Shown: positions 33,519-41,754 of the stretch, in pieces
Position numbering within the stretch: the stretch's first letter is position 1
How the letters are laid out: every line of letters begins with the position of its first letter
The notes under the pieces: generated by a model
The model's database searches: none
Told to the model about the DNA's origin: nothing
Seen by the model: only the letters and a program-made list of their open reading frames with translations
Source of the DNA: an uncultured Eubacteriales bacterium
Lineage (GTDB): Bacteria > Bacillota > Clostridia > Christensenellales > Aristaeellaceae
DNA length: 64,000 nucleotides
NCBI GenBank assembly: GCA_902764875.1
Contig: CACWXP010000008.1
Coordinates: 52,227-116,226 of the forward strand
Direction of reading: 5' to 3'
Program-made: the position numbers and the translations under genes

Positions 33519-33537
33519 CACGATCCACGATCCGCTA
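33519..33537 (-). repeat. Short heptamers at the TIGR03936 stop
   Basis: CACGATC twice, then CGCTAAA, on the + strand, ending in the gene's TAG stop (33535-33537). A short example of the stop-associated pattern. Confidence 0.5.
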
Positions 33538-34209
33538 AAGCGTCTCCAGCGGTGCCAGTACACCGCTCGCGTCCTCGCCCAGAAGCCGCTCCCGCGTTAC
33601 CAGCATCCGCACTTCGCCCTCGATCCCGGCCGCCTGCTTCAGGGCCTCCAGCAGCATCTGCGGCTTGCAGCTTTCCCGCTCGGTGAGCACCAGGGTCGCG
33701 AAAACATGGTTTGCTTCTCCCCGGATCGAAAGGATCAGCGGCTTGATGTCAACCTCCGTCAGCTTCGTCTTCGTTTTGCGCAGGGCCGGAATGGTTTCCT
33801 TCGCCATCATGGCCGGTATCGCTTCCGCCAGCCGCGCTCCGATTTCCGCGTCCCGGATCGTCAGGTCATAATCCGCCGCCCGCACCATGCCCATCAGCGA
33901 CGGATGTTTTGCGTCCACGGCCCGGGCCTCGCGCACCTGCATTTCCGGCGGCATGGCCCTGTTCATCCGCGCGACGAACTCTTCCGCCGAAACCTCCTCC
34001 GCCATCGTCACGTCCATGATTTCCCGTTTCCCGCAGGCGCCGGTGGACAGCGCCTGAGCGAAAGTGATCAGGATATGCGGATTGAAGCCCTGGCTGTAAG
34101 CCACCGGCAGGCCGCTGCGCCGCAGCCCCCGCTGCACGCTGCGCTGAATGTCCAGGTGCCCGATGTGCCGGATCCGCTCACCCTTTTCAAACACTGCCAA
34201 TATTCTCAT
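33535..34209 (-). CDS. TIGR03936 family protein (DUF2344)
   Basis: A 224-aa protein of the radical SAM-linked family TIGR03936/DUF2344. The start MRILAVFEKGERIRHIGHLD is typical, as are YSQGFNPHI near 40 and the CGKRE stretch. Members are encoded next to or fused with the TIGR03960 radical SAM protein, as here. The reaction is unknown; a tRNA or rRNA modification has been suggested from context only. Confidence 0.92.
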   Translation of the reverse strand: MRILAVFEKGERIRHIGHLDIQRSVQRGLRRSGLPVAYSQGFNPHILITFAQALSTGACGKREIMDVTMAEEVSAEEFVARMNRAMPPEMQVREARAVDAKHPSLMGMVRAADYDLTIRDAEIGARLAEAIPAMMAKETIPALRKTKTKLTEVDIKPLILSIRGEANHVFATLVLTERESCKPQMLLEALKQAAGIEGEVRMLVTRERLLGEDASGVLAPLETL

Positions 34210-34246
34210 TCCGGCAAACTCCTTTTCCTCTCTTCAACGACCGTCC

Positions 34247-34316
34247 GCACCCGCATAGCCGCACACTCCCATCCTCTTTTCAGGTACCGCCGGCATTCGC
34301 ATAGCCGCACACACCC
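34247..34316. repeat. Imperfect 24-bp direct repeat at the 3' end of the TIGR03960 gene
   Basis: Positions 34293-34316 (within the last codons, GVCGYANA) and 34247-34270 (in the gap) share the core CGCATAGCCGCACAC and are 46 bp apart. This looks like a short duplication of the gene end. Confidence 0.7.
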
Positions 34317-36139
34317 TTCCATTTCTGCAGGCCGCATCCGTTGCAGCCCTTCCGGCAGTCCTTCGTGGTCTCCGCCCTCCGGCTCTTCTCCCATTCCCGC
34401 AGCAGGAACGATTTGGAGATCCCGCTGTCGATATGGTCCCAGGGCAGCACTTCGTCCAGCGCCCGCTCCCGGTTGGCATAGAACGCCGGATCCAGGTCGC
34501 ATTCCTTGAAGGCTTCCATCCACGTGTCAAACCGGAAGGTCTCGCTCCAGCCGTCCAGGATGCAGCCTTTTTCATACGCCCGGCGCAGCACTTTGCCCAT
34601 GCGCCGGTCGCCCCGGGCGAAGCAGGCTTCCATGAAGCTCAGGTATGGCTCGTGCCAGTTGAAGGTGACGCCCTTGATGTTCAGCACTTTTTTCAGATGC
34701 CCGGTTTTGGCGAAGACCGTCTCAATCGTGTCCTGGGGGGCCCACTGGAAGGGCGTGAAGGGCTTTGGCACGAAAATGCTGACGCTGACGGTGACCCGCA
34801 GGCCCCGGGCCCGCCGGTCCTTCGGCACGGCGAAATATTCGGAAACGACTTTCCGCGCCAGATCCGCAATGCCATCCAGGTCCGCCTCCGTCTCCGTCGG
34901 CAGGCCGTCCATGAAATACAGCTTCACGCTGTTCCAGCCGCCGTGGAAGGCGTCCCGCACCTTTTCCAGCAGGTCTTCTTCCGTGACGCCTTTGTTGATC
35001 ACGTCGCGCATGCGCTGGGTGCCGGCTTCCGGGGCGAAGGTGAGGCTCGTCTTGCGAACCTGCTGGGTTTCCTCCAGGCTCTCCTTCAGCACGCTGTCGA
35101 TCCGCAGGCTGGGCAGGCTGATGGAAACCCGCTTGTCCTTCATGTTTTTCATCAGCGTGCGGATCAGCTCCGGAAGGCAGGTGTAGTCGCCGCTGGAAAG
35201 GCTGCTGAGGCTGATTTCCTCGTAGCCCGTCGCCTCCTGCAGTTTTTCCGCCAGATCGGTCAGTTTCTCCAGGCTCCGCTCCCGCACGGGGCGGTAAAGC
35301 ATTCCCGCCTGGCAGAAGCGGCAGCCGCGCGTGCAGCCCCGCATGATTTCCAGCATGATGCGGTCGAAAACGACCTCCGTGTAGGGCACGGGGATTTCTT
35401 CCGGATAGTAGGTGGTATTCAGATCCACGACCACCCGTTTCCGGACCGTGGGCGATGCTTCCGGGCAGTTCGGCGTCACCGACCGCACGCGCCCGTCCGC
35501 TTCATACGTCACGTCGTAGAGCGAAGGCACGTAGACGCCCTCCAGCTTCGCCAGCTCCCGCAGGCATTTTCCCCGGGTCCAGCCGTTTTCCCTGCGGGAG
35601 AGGATCACCCGGTTCAGCTCCGTCATGACGTCCTCGCCGTCGCCGATCATGAAGGCGTCGATGAAGTCGGCCAGGGGCTCCGGATTGAAGGCGCAGGGTC
35701 CGCCGGCCACGACGATCGGGTCGTTCTCGCCCCGCTCGCAGCTATCGATCGGCACGCCGCCCATTTCAATCATGGCCAGGATGTTGCTGTAGCTCATTTC
35801 GTACTGCAGCGTGAAACCGATCACGTCAAAATCCCGCAGAGGGCGCCGGCTTTCCATGCTCAGCAGCGGGATGCCTTCCGCCTTCATGATGTCCATCATG
35901 TCCGTCCAGGGCATGAAGAACCGCTCGCAAAGGCTCCAGCTTTCCCGGTTGATCAGCCCGTAAAGAATCTTCATGCCCAGGTGGCTCATGCCCACCTCAT
36001 AGGTGTCCGGAAAGCAGAAGCCGAAGTGCAGCCTGGCCTCGTCCCACGCCTTGACGGTGGTATTCATCTCCCCGCCGGTGTAGCGCGGCGCCTTCTGCAC
36101 TTTCTCCAGCGCCATCTCAAACTTCTCGTTATAATCCAT
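34280..36139 (-). CDS. TIGR03960 family B12-binding-like radical SAM protein
   Basis: A 619-aa radical SAM protein. An N-terminal B12-binding-like domain (about 30-190) precedes the cluster motif CTRGCRFCQAG, and a Cys-rich tail GCNGCGLQKW ends the protein. It is the usual partner of TIGR03936, whose gene follows after 70 nt. The substrate is unknown. The start MDYNEKFEMALEKV is supported by family similarity; upstream is the heptamer-rich gap after the clostripain gene's downstream side. Confidence 0.92.
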   Translation of the reverse strand: MDYNEKFEMALEKVQKAPRYTGGEMNTTVKAWDEARLHFGFCFPDTYEVGMSHLGMKILYGLINRESWSLCERFFMPWTDMMDIMKAEGIPLLSMESRRPLRDFDVIGFTLQYEMSYSNILAMIEMGGVPIDSCERGENDPIVVAGGPCAFNPEPLADFIDAFMIGDGEDVMTELNRVILSRRENGWTRGKCLRELAKLEGVYVPSLYDVTYEADGRVRSVTPNCPEASPTVRKRVVVDLNTTYYPEEIPVPYTEVVFDRIMLEIMRGCTRGCRFCQAGMLYRPVRERSLEKLTDLAEKLQEATGYEEISLSSLSSGDYTCLPELIRTLMKNMKDKRVSISLPSLRIDSVLKESLEETQQVRKTSLTFAPEAGTQRMRDVINKGVTEEDLLEKVRDAFHGGWNSVKLYFMDGLPTETEADLDGIADLARKVVSEYFAVPKDRRARGLRVTVSVSIFVPKPFTPFQWAPQDTIETVFAKTGHLKKVLNIKGVTFNWHEPYLSFMEACFARGDRRMGKVLRRAYEKGCILDGWSETFRFDTWMEAFKECDLDPAFYANRERALDEVLPWDHIDSGISKSFLLREWEKSRRAETTKDCRKGCNGCGLQKWKGVCGYANAGGT

Positions 36140-36185
36140 TCGAAAACCCCTTAAAAAACCTGTCCATGATTCGCTGTCCGCTCAT

Positions 36186-36271
36186 CACTAACCACTATCC
36201 GCTATCCACTGCCGCGCCGCAGCGCGACTCCTAAACCCTAAACCCTAAGCCCTGTACCCTATACCCTATAC
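36186..36271 (-). repeat. Telomere-like heptamer arrays after the clostripain stop
   Basis: Six exact-period units of the form CCTNNNC (36230-36271: CCTAAAC twice, CCTAAGC, CCTGTAC, CCTATAC twice) begin 2 nt from the clostripain stop. A second array (36186-36213: CACTAAC, CACTATC, CGCTATC, CACTGCC) follows after a GC-rich spacer. On the coding strand the first reads TATAGGG to TTTAGGG, the plant telomere sequence by coincidence. Confidence 0.92.
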
Positions 36272-36273
36272 TT

Positions 36274-39228
36274 TCACATAACGGGCGTCCAGTAATGCCC
36301 CTGATAAATATCCGTCAGGCAGTAGGTCAGCCGGCATTTCTTCGCGTCGACATACGTGTTGCCGATCTCAACCTCGTCGCCGAGGGTGATCGGGTCGCCA
36401 AGTTTATAGGTATCCCGATAATTTCCCTTGTAATCCAGGTAGTCGCACACAAACTGGATCTGATCGCCTTTCCCGATGCCGACCAGGTTCTTCGCTTCCG
36501 TGTCCGTTTCCCCGTTCAGGTAAACCACCTGCGCGCCCGCGATGTAGCCGTAGGGATGGTCCTGGTCAAACACGAGGATCAGGTCCGCCCGCGTGCCGTT
36601 CACGATGGCCGGAACATAGCCGACCTCCGCGTAGCAGGTATCCTGCTCCACCGTTCCGATTTTGTAATAGGCCACCGGCTGCCGGTCGATGGAAAGCCAG
36701 GTGCCGTCGAATTCGTAAATCAGGTCGTTTCCCTGCGTCTCAATCCGGGTGTCAAACCCCATGTTGATGTAGCCTTCCCCGTCGTCGAAGAACATGTTCT
36801 TCTGAATATCGACCAGGTTGCTCAGCTGTTCGTCCGTAAAGGAAATCCGGCCGTTTTTCCACTGAAGGGTGCTGGGGTCAAAGTGGTTTTCCTGAATGTA
36901 GGCCGCGGCGGTTTTGGCCGTGAGACTCCGCCCGATGAAGAGGTCCAGGATGCTTCCCGTGCCGCCGGAACTGCTGCCGCCGCCGTAGTATCCGCCCAGC
37001 AGGTTTTCCAGGGCGCCGCCGCTGTATCCGCTGCCGATGCTGCTGTAGCTGCTTCCGCCGCCCCCGAGGCTTTCCAGCAGGCCGCTCAGGGCGCTTCCGC
37101 CGAGGCTGCTCAGGGCGCTTCCGCCGAGGCCGCTCAGGGCGCTTCCGCCGAGGCCGCTCCCGCTGCTTGAGCTCACCAGGGACGATCCGCCGCCCAGCTG
37201 GCCGCTCACCTCCAGGCTCGCGAACTCCTGGATGCAGCGGACGTATTCGTCCTCCATGCCGATGGCCTGATAGGTGGCAACGGCTTTGTTCACGGTGCCC
37301 GCCTGCTTGCAGGGGAAATAGATGCTCAGGCCGTAGGCGTTGGAAATGCCGCCGCCCGTCCGGTTGTATTTGATCGCTCCCTGCAGCGCCTTCGCCAGGT
37401 CCGCGGCTTCCGCCGTGCCCAGGTTTTTGGCGAAGTGAATCAGGTCGATCTGGTCAATGCGCGCGTGGGTCGCGAATTCCCGCGTCTGGCTCCTCGCCTG
37501 CGCAACCTTCCTGTACTCCTTGTTCCGGATCAGTTCGTTGGTCTCAATGCTGAATTCCCGCAGTTCCTTCGGAACCGTCGCGCCCAGTTCCGCCAGATCC
37601 GTCACGCTCAGCGTTGTTGCCTGTCCGCGGCACTGCCGGTTGCACACCTCGACGAAGTCGTCAACAATCGTCTTTCCAATCTCGACCGTGCTCATCGACG
37701 TGTTTTTGCTCACCTTGTTCAGCCAATTCGTGTAGTACCAACCGACGCCGGGCTCCGATTCCTCGCTGGCGATCATGTAGTCCGCGTAGCTTTCCAGCAT
37801 CAGCTCGTTTTCCACCGTGCTCATCAGGCAGGTGTCAAAGCCGATGAAGTCGAATTTCACGCCGCCGTTCGCCAGCGCTTCGTTGATCCCCGCCAGCGTC
37901 ATCGTCTGCCCCTGGCTGTACCGCTCGTCGTAGCCGTATCCGCTGACGCTGCCGCCGCCGTGATCCCAGAAGATCAGCACCATGCGGTTCGCCGGAAAGT
38001 TTTGGGCGCCGTACTGAATGAAGCGGGAAAGCGTCTTCGGGCTGGTCATGCTGTCCTTCCCGTCGTTCTCCACCAGCCGCTCCAGGCTGCCTTTTTGGAT
38101 GCGGTAGATCTGGTTTACCTTGGCGCTCACGACGTTGTTCTTCCACTTCCGTGCTCCGCCGGTGTAAAGGAGCACGTTCACCTTGTCGCTCAGGCTGGCG
38201 TTGACCATCTCTTTCAGGTCGCTCGACGCCATGCCGTTTTCGCTCTCCAAGTCCGCGCCGCACATGTACACAAGGATCGTCATCGTGTCCTTGTTTTTTC
38301 CCTTGATCGTGGTGTATTTGTCCCGCGTCCCGGAAGCCACCGATGTGTCCGCGGTGGCGGTGTTGTTTTCCATGGAGGTGGTGAAGTACTGCGCGGAACC
38401 GGAAGACCCGCTGCCGCCGGTCAGGCCGGTCAGCATCCCCTCGAAGTCATAGGCGGAGCCAGACCCCGTGCTGCCCAGGAAGCTGCTCAGCAGGTTCATG
38501 ATGGAGCTGCCGCTCTGCGTCGACGACGTTCCCGAGCCGGAGGTCGAGCTCTGCGACGAGCCTGAACCCGAGCCGGAGGTCTGTGACGAGGTTTGACTCG
38601 TGGTCTGATTCGAGGTCTGCGAGGTTGTGGTCGTCAGGTTGGTGACATTGTTACTGTTGTTGTCGCCCCCGCCAAAAAGCAGGTTCTTTCCGCCCAGCAC
38701 AAAGAAGGCGATCACCGCGATCACAATCAGCAACAGCTTTCCGCTGCATCCACCCCGGCCCATGCCCATGGGTGTTCCGCCCTTGCGGCTCTGCCCGGAG
38801 TTCTGTGTCTCGCCCGGGCGGGAGGCAGAAGCGTGCGTGGAACCCGCTGCCGGCTGGCTGGCCGAAGGCCGTGTGGAGCCCGTCGCAGGTCTCGAGGCTG
38901 AAGGTCGAGAGGCCCCCTGCGAAGGCCGGGAAGCTTTCTGAGCCGCCTGCTGTGCCTGATCGAAAAAGCCTCCCGCCGCCGGCCGGCTGGCCGAAGCCCG
39001 GGCATTCTGAGTCCTGCCCTGGGCCTTCTGCGCAGCGTGATGCACCGCTTCTTTGGCCACGAAGGCGGCGGCTTCCTTCGCCGCGTCCTTCGCGACGTGT
39101 TCAAAGGCGCTTTGCCCCGGCATCTGCCCGACCGGGCCGATCCCCAGGCCTTCGCCCTTTTTTTCAATGCCTTTTCCGGCGCCCACAACTCTCTTCTGCC
39201 GTGCGTTCGGTTTGTTCTGCCCGTTCAT
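36274..39228 (-). CDS. Membrane-anchored clostripain-family (C11) cysteine protease
   Basis: A 984-aa protein. Residues 1-160 are cytoplasmic, Ala/Ser/Arg/Pro-rich, with ASRP-type repeats. A transmembrane helix spans about 164-180, then a Ser/Thr/Gly/Asn-rich linker to about 310. The C11 peptidase core has the His in IFWDHGGGSV and the Cys in GFDTCLMS. A later insertion has three GLGGSALS-type repeats, followed by a beta-rich C-terminal region. The active domain should face the outside. It lies in a housekeeping run between scpB and TIGR03960 and has heptamer arrays on both sides. Confidence 0.87.
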   Translation of the reverse strand: MNGQNKPNARQKRVVGAGKGIEKKGEGLGIGPVGQMPGQSAFEHVAKDAAKEAAAFVAKEAVHHAAQKAQGRTQNARASASRPAAGGFFDQAQQAAQKASRPSQGASRPSASRPATGSTRPSASQPAAGSTHASASRPGETQNSGQSRKGGTPMGMGRGGCSGKLLLIVIAVIAFFVLGGKNLLFGGGDNNSNNVTNLTTTTSQTSNQTTSQTSSQTSGSGSGSSQSSTSGSGTSSTQSGSSIMNLLSSFLGSTGSGSAYDFEGMLTGLTGGSGSSGSAQYFTTSMENNTATADTSVASGTRDKYTTIKGKNKDTMTILVYMCGADLESENGMASSDLKEMVNASLSDKVNVLLYTGGARKWKNNVVSAKVNQIYRIQKGSLERLVENDGKDSMTSPKTLSRFIQYGAQNFPANRMVLIFWDHGGGSVSGYGYDERYSQGQTMTLAGINEALANGGVKFDFIGFDTCLMSTVENELMLESYADYMIASEESEPGVGWYYTNWLNKVSKNTSMSTVEIGKTIVDDFVEVCNRQCRGQATTLSVTDLAELGATVPKELREFSIETNELIRNKEYRKVAQARSQTREFATHARIDQIDLIHFAKNLGTAEAADLAKALQGAIKYNRTGGGISNAYGLSIYFPCKQAGTVNKAVATYQAIGMEDEYVRCIQEFASLEVSGQLGGGSSLVSSSSGSGLGGSALSGLGGSALSSLGGSALSGLLESLGGGGSSYSSIGSGYSGGALENLLGGYYGGGSSSGGTGSILDLFIGRSLTAKTAAAYIQENHFDPSTLQWKNGRISFTDEQLSNLVDIQKNMFFDDGEGYINMGFDTRIETQGNDLIYEFDGTWLSIDRQPVAYYKIGTVEQDTCYAEVGYVPAIVNGTRADLILVFDQDHPYGYIAGAQVVYLNGETDTEAKNLVGIGKGDQIQFVCDYLDYKGNYRDTYKLGDPITLGDEVEIGNTYVDAKKCRLTYCLTDIYQGHYWTPVM

Positions 39229-39290
39229 GGATCCCCGTCTCCTTTCTGAATCTCCACAGAGCTGTCAGTTCTTAAACATTCACGGCTCCG

Positions 39291-39318
39291 CTATCCACTA
39301 TTCACTATCCACTCAGGG
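39291..39318 (-). repeat. Heptamer array overlapping the scpB stop
   Basis: CTATCCA, CTATTCA, CTATCCA and CTCAGGG on the + strand, running into the scpB TGA (39313-39315). On the coding strand: TGAGTGGATAGTGAATAGTG. Confidence 0.85.
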
Positions 39319-39894
39319 TATCAGCTCTTCCGCTTCTCCCGCGTCTCCGGTTTCCGCCGGGTTCTCCGGCTCCGGCAGCGGCGGCAGGTCCTCCAGCGTC
39401 GCTAATCCGAAGTGGCTCAGGAACGTGTCCGTCGTGGCGTAGAGAATCGGCCGCCCGATCGTGTCCTTCCGTCCCGCTTCCGCAATCAGCCCTTTCGCCG
39501 TCAGGCTCTGAAGGCTGTAGTCGCATTTCACGCCCCGGATCTGTTCAACCTCTGCCCGCGTCACCGGCTGCTTGTAGGCCACCACCGCCAGCGTCTCCAT
39601 CGCCGCCTGACTCAGGCTCTGCTGCTGCACCGGCTGCAGCAGCCGCAGCACATCCTCCGCGTACAGCGGCCGCGTCGCCAGCTGCACCTTGTCTCCGAAC
39701 CGCTTCAGCATAAAGCCCCGCTGTTCATAGTCGTATTCGCTGCCGATTTCCTCCAGCGCCGACTTCAGCTCCTTCTCCCCAACCGCCAGCGCTTTCGCCA
39801 TGTCTTTGAGGGAAACCGCCTCCCCGGCTACGAACAGAATGGCTTCAATTCTGCCCTTCAGGGAGCCTCCCCGCACTTCTTCCTTTTCGCTCAT
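39313..39894 (-). CDS. scpB: Segregation and condensation protein B
   Basis: A 193-aa winged-helix protein of the SMC-ScpA-ScpB complex that organises the chromosome. Typical stretches are IEAILFVAGEAVSL, ETLAVVAYKQPVTRAEVEQIRG and GRPILYATTDTFLSHFGL. Its start overlaps the scpA stop (ATGA), the standard coupling of the pair. Confidence 0.96.
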   Translation of the reverse strand: MSEKEEVRGGSLKGRIEAILFVAGEAVSLKDMAKALAVGEKELKSALEEIGSEYDYEQRGFMLKRFGDKVQLATRPLYAEDVLRLLQPVQQQSLSQAAMETLAVVAYKQPVTRAEVEQIRGVKCDYSLQSLTAKGLIAEAGRKDTIGRPILYATTDTFLSHFGLATLEDLPPLPEPENPAETGDAGEAEELIP

Positions 39895-40895
39895 TCCGCC
39901 GTCTCCTTTTCCTTGTCTGAAGCCGCTGCTGTTATCGTCGCGTCCATCGCTGTCTTCTCCGCTGCAGGATCTTCGGCTGCATTCAGCGCTGCGCCAGCCA
40001 TCACGGAAATATCCGCTTCCGCTGTCTTAGCCGCCGAATCACCGTTCGCTGTTATCGTCTCATCCGCCGCCGGATCCTCGGCTGCCTTCTTCGCCGACCG
40101 CTTCGTCCTGGGCGGCCGCAGGCCGTTCTTCGCCGCGGTGATCAGATCCTCTTCTTCCCGGGGTTTGGCCCGGCCCCAGATCAGTTCAATCTCGCCGTAA
40201 ACGTTGTCCTGCCGGATGTGCATCTGGCCAAGTTTCAGCAGCTCCAGCACCGCCAGGAAGTAGGTCACCACCGCTTCCTTCGTCGCCGCGCCCTCAAAGG
40301 CTTCCTCAAACCGCATCCGCTTTTTCTGCTTCACCGCCTTCATCAGGTCCAGCATGCATTCCTGCACCGTGTGGCTGTCCCGCCGGATGTTCCGCGGCGC
40401 GTAGTGGTTGCTCTCCGGGTTGTCGTCCGTCGCCGGCTTCCGGTTCCAGATCCGGATGAACGCCTCCGTCAGCCCTTCCAGCGTCAGTCCCGTCAGTTCG
40501 TATTCCTGCGGCGGCAGCGGGTATTCCTCCGGCAGCTTCGTAAAAACGTGCTTTGCCGCTTCCTCAAAGCTTTTCATTTCCTCCGCGGTCTCTTTGAACT
40601 GTTTATATTCCTCCAGGCGCCGGATCAGTTCCGTCTCCGGATCTTCCTCCTCCGGCGGCGCCGGCCGCGGCAGCATCGCCCGGCTTTTGATTTCCAGCAG
40701 CGTCGCCGCCATCACCAGGAAGTCGCTGCTTTCGTCCATGTTGATGTCCGGAGCGTTTCGCACGATCTCCAGGTACTGGTCCGTAATCTCGCTCACGAAG
40801 ATGTCCCGGATGTCGATCTGCGCCTTTCCGATCAGGGTCAGCAACAGATCCAGCGGCCCGTCAAAATCCTTCAGTTTAAATTCGCGCGTGATCAT
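39891..40895 (-). CDS. scpA: Segregation and condensation protein A with acidic/Ala-rich tail
   Basis: Kleisin subunit bridging SMC heads. The start FDGPLDLLLTLIGKAQIDIRD is diagnostic, with LVMAATLLEIKSRAML after it and the C-terminal winged helix ending near residue 240. The last ~90 residues are a low-complexity Ala/Glu/Asp/Thr-rich extension absent from most ScpA. The gene begins directly after the M50 protease stop and overlaps scpB by 4 nt. Confidence 0.95.
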   Translation of the reverse strand: MITREFKLKDFDGPLDLLLTLIGKAQIDIRDIFVSEITDQYLEIVRNAPDINMDESSDFLVMAATLLEIKSRAMLPRPAPPEEEDPETELIRRLEEYKQFKETAEEMKSFEEAAKHVFTKLPEEYPLPPQEYELTGLTLEGLTEAFIRIWNRKPATDDNPESNHYAPRNIRRDSHTVQECMLDLMKAVKQKKRMRFEEAFEGAATKEAVVTYFLAVLELLKLGQMHIRQDNVYGEIELIWGRAKPREEEDLITAAKNGLRPPRTKRSAKKAAEDPAADETITANGDSAAKTAEADISVMAGAALNAAEDPAAEKTAMDATITAAASDKEKETAE

Positions 40896-41699
40896 TTATA
40901 CCAAAGCTCCCATGATGTTGCTGAAAAATCCGTACACCGCGCCGTTCACCGTCGTCAGCAGTCCGCTCAGCACGCCCGTCATGCACACAATCAGGAATCC
41001 GATCTGAATGAAGTACATCGTCCGCTGATCCATCGCCAGCTTTCCCTTGAAAACAAACATGTCCAGGAAGCGGTATCCGTCCAGCGGCGGCACCGGGATC
41101 AGGTTGAAAATCGCCAGGCCCAGGTTCATCTGCGCCAGCATGAAGAACAGCCGCTGCACATACAGCGCCCATTCGCTTCCGCGGTTCAGGTTCCCGGCCA
41201 CTGCCGTGAATTCCCCGGCATACACCGCGTTGGGAAGCCACATGTGGTAAATGTCGATCAGGTTGTTCTGCAGTTTGCTTTCCCGGACGTAGTCGATCAC
41301 ATAGCTGTTGTAAATCACCCGGCACAGCAGCGCCGACGCAGCCATGCTGATCAGGAAGATCAGCAGGTTCACCGCGATGCCTGAGAGCGAAACCAGAATG
41401 TAGTCCCGCCGGTAGTGCCGGAAGTTCCGCGGATTGATCGGCACGGGCTTCGCCCAGCCCACGTGCAGGAACACCATGCAGATCGTTCCGACGGGATCCA
41501 GGTGCTTCAGCGGGTTCAGCGTCAGCCGCCCCAGCATCTTCGCCGTCGGATCCCCGCATTTCCATGCCACCCACCCGTGGGCGCATTCGTGCAGAATCAG
41601 GCTGAACAGTATGCACACCGCCGTATAGGCCAGCGTAATTAAAGTTCCCGATGGATTCGCCTGTAAATCCTGAATCCATTGTGTAATACTCGAAAACAT
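40896..41699 (-). CDS. Site-2 protease family (M50) membrane metalloprotease
   Basis: A 267-aa multi-pass membrane protease. The zinc motif HECAH lies in ILHECAHGWVAWK near residue 37, and the third ligand is in LIPVPPLDGYRF. About six hydrophobic segments are seen. This short type without a PDZ domain is common next to scpA in Firmicutes. The substrate is unknown. It is the first of three coupled genes (M50-scpA-scpB). Confidence 0.92.
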   Translation of the reverse strand: MFSSITQWIQDLQANPSGTLITLAYTAVCILFSLILHECAHGWVAWKCGDPTAKMLGRLTLNPLKHLDPVGTICMVFLHVGWAKPVPINPRNFRHYRRDYILVSLSGIAVNLLIFLISMAASALLCRVIYNSYVIDYVRESKLQNNLIDIYHMWLPNAVYAGEFTAVAGNLNRGSEWALYVQRLFFMLAQMNLGLAIFNLIPVPPLDGYRFLDMFVFKGKLAMDQRTMYFIQIGFLIVCMTGVLSGLLTTVNGAVYGFFSNIMGALV

Positions 41700-41733
41700 C
41701 TTTCATTCTCCTCCAACCCAAAGTGCTAAGGCC

Positions 41734-41754
41734 CTTAAACCTTAAACCTGAACC
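41734..41754 (-). repeat. Heptamers at the ligA stop
   Basis: CTTAAAC twice and CTGAACC on the + strand, overlapping the last ligA codons and its TAA (41742-41744). Confidence 0.6.

Noticed and set aside
36186-36271. Telomere or linear replicon end
   Set aside because: The TTTAGGG-like units are internal to an operon, short and degenerate, and the flanking genes continue normally on both sides.
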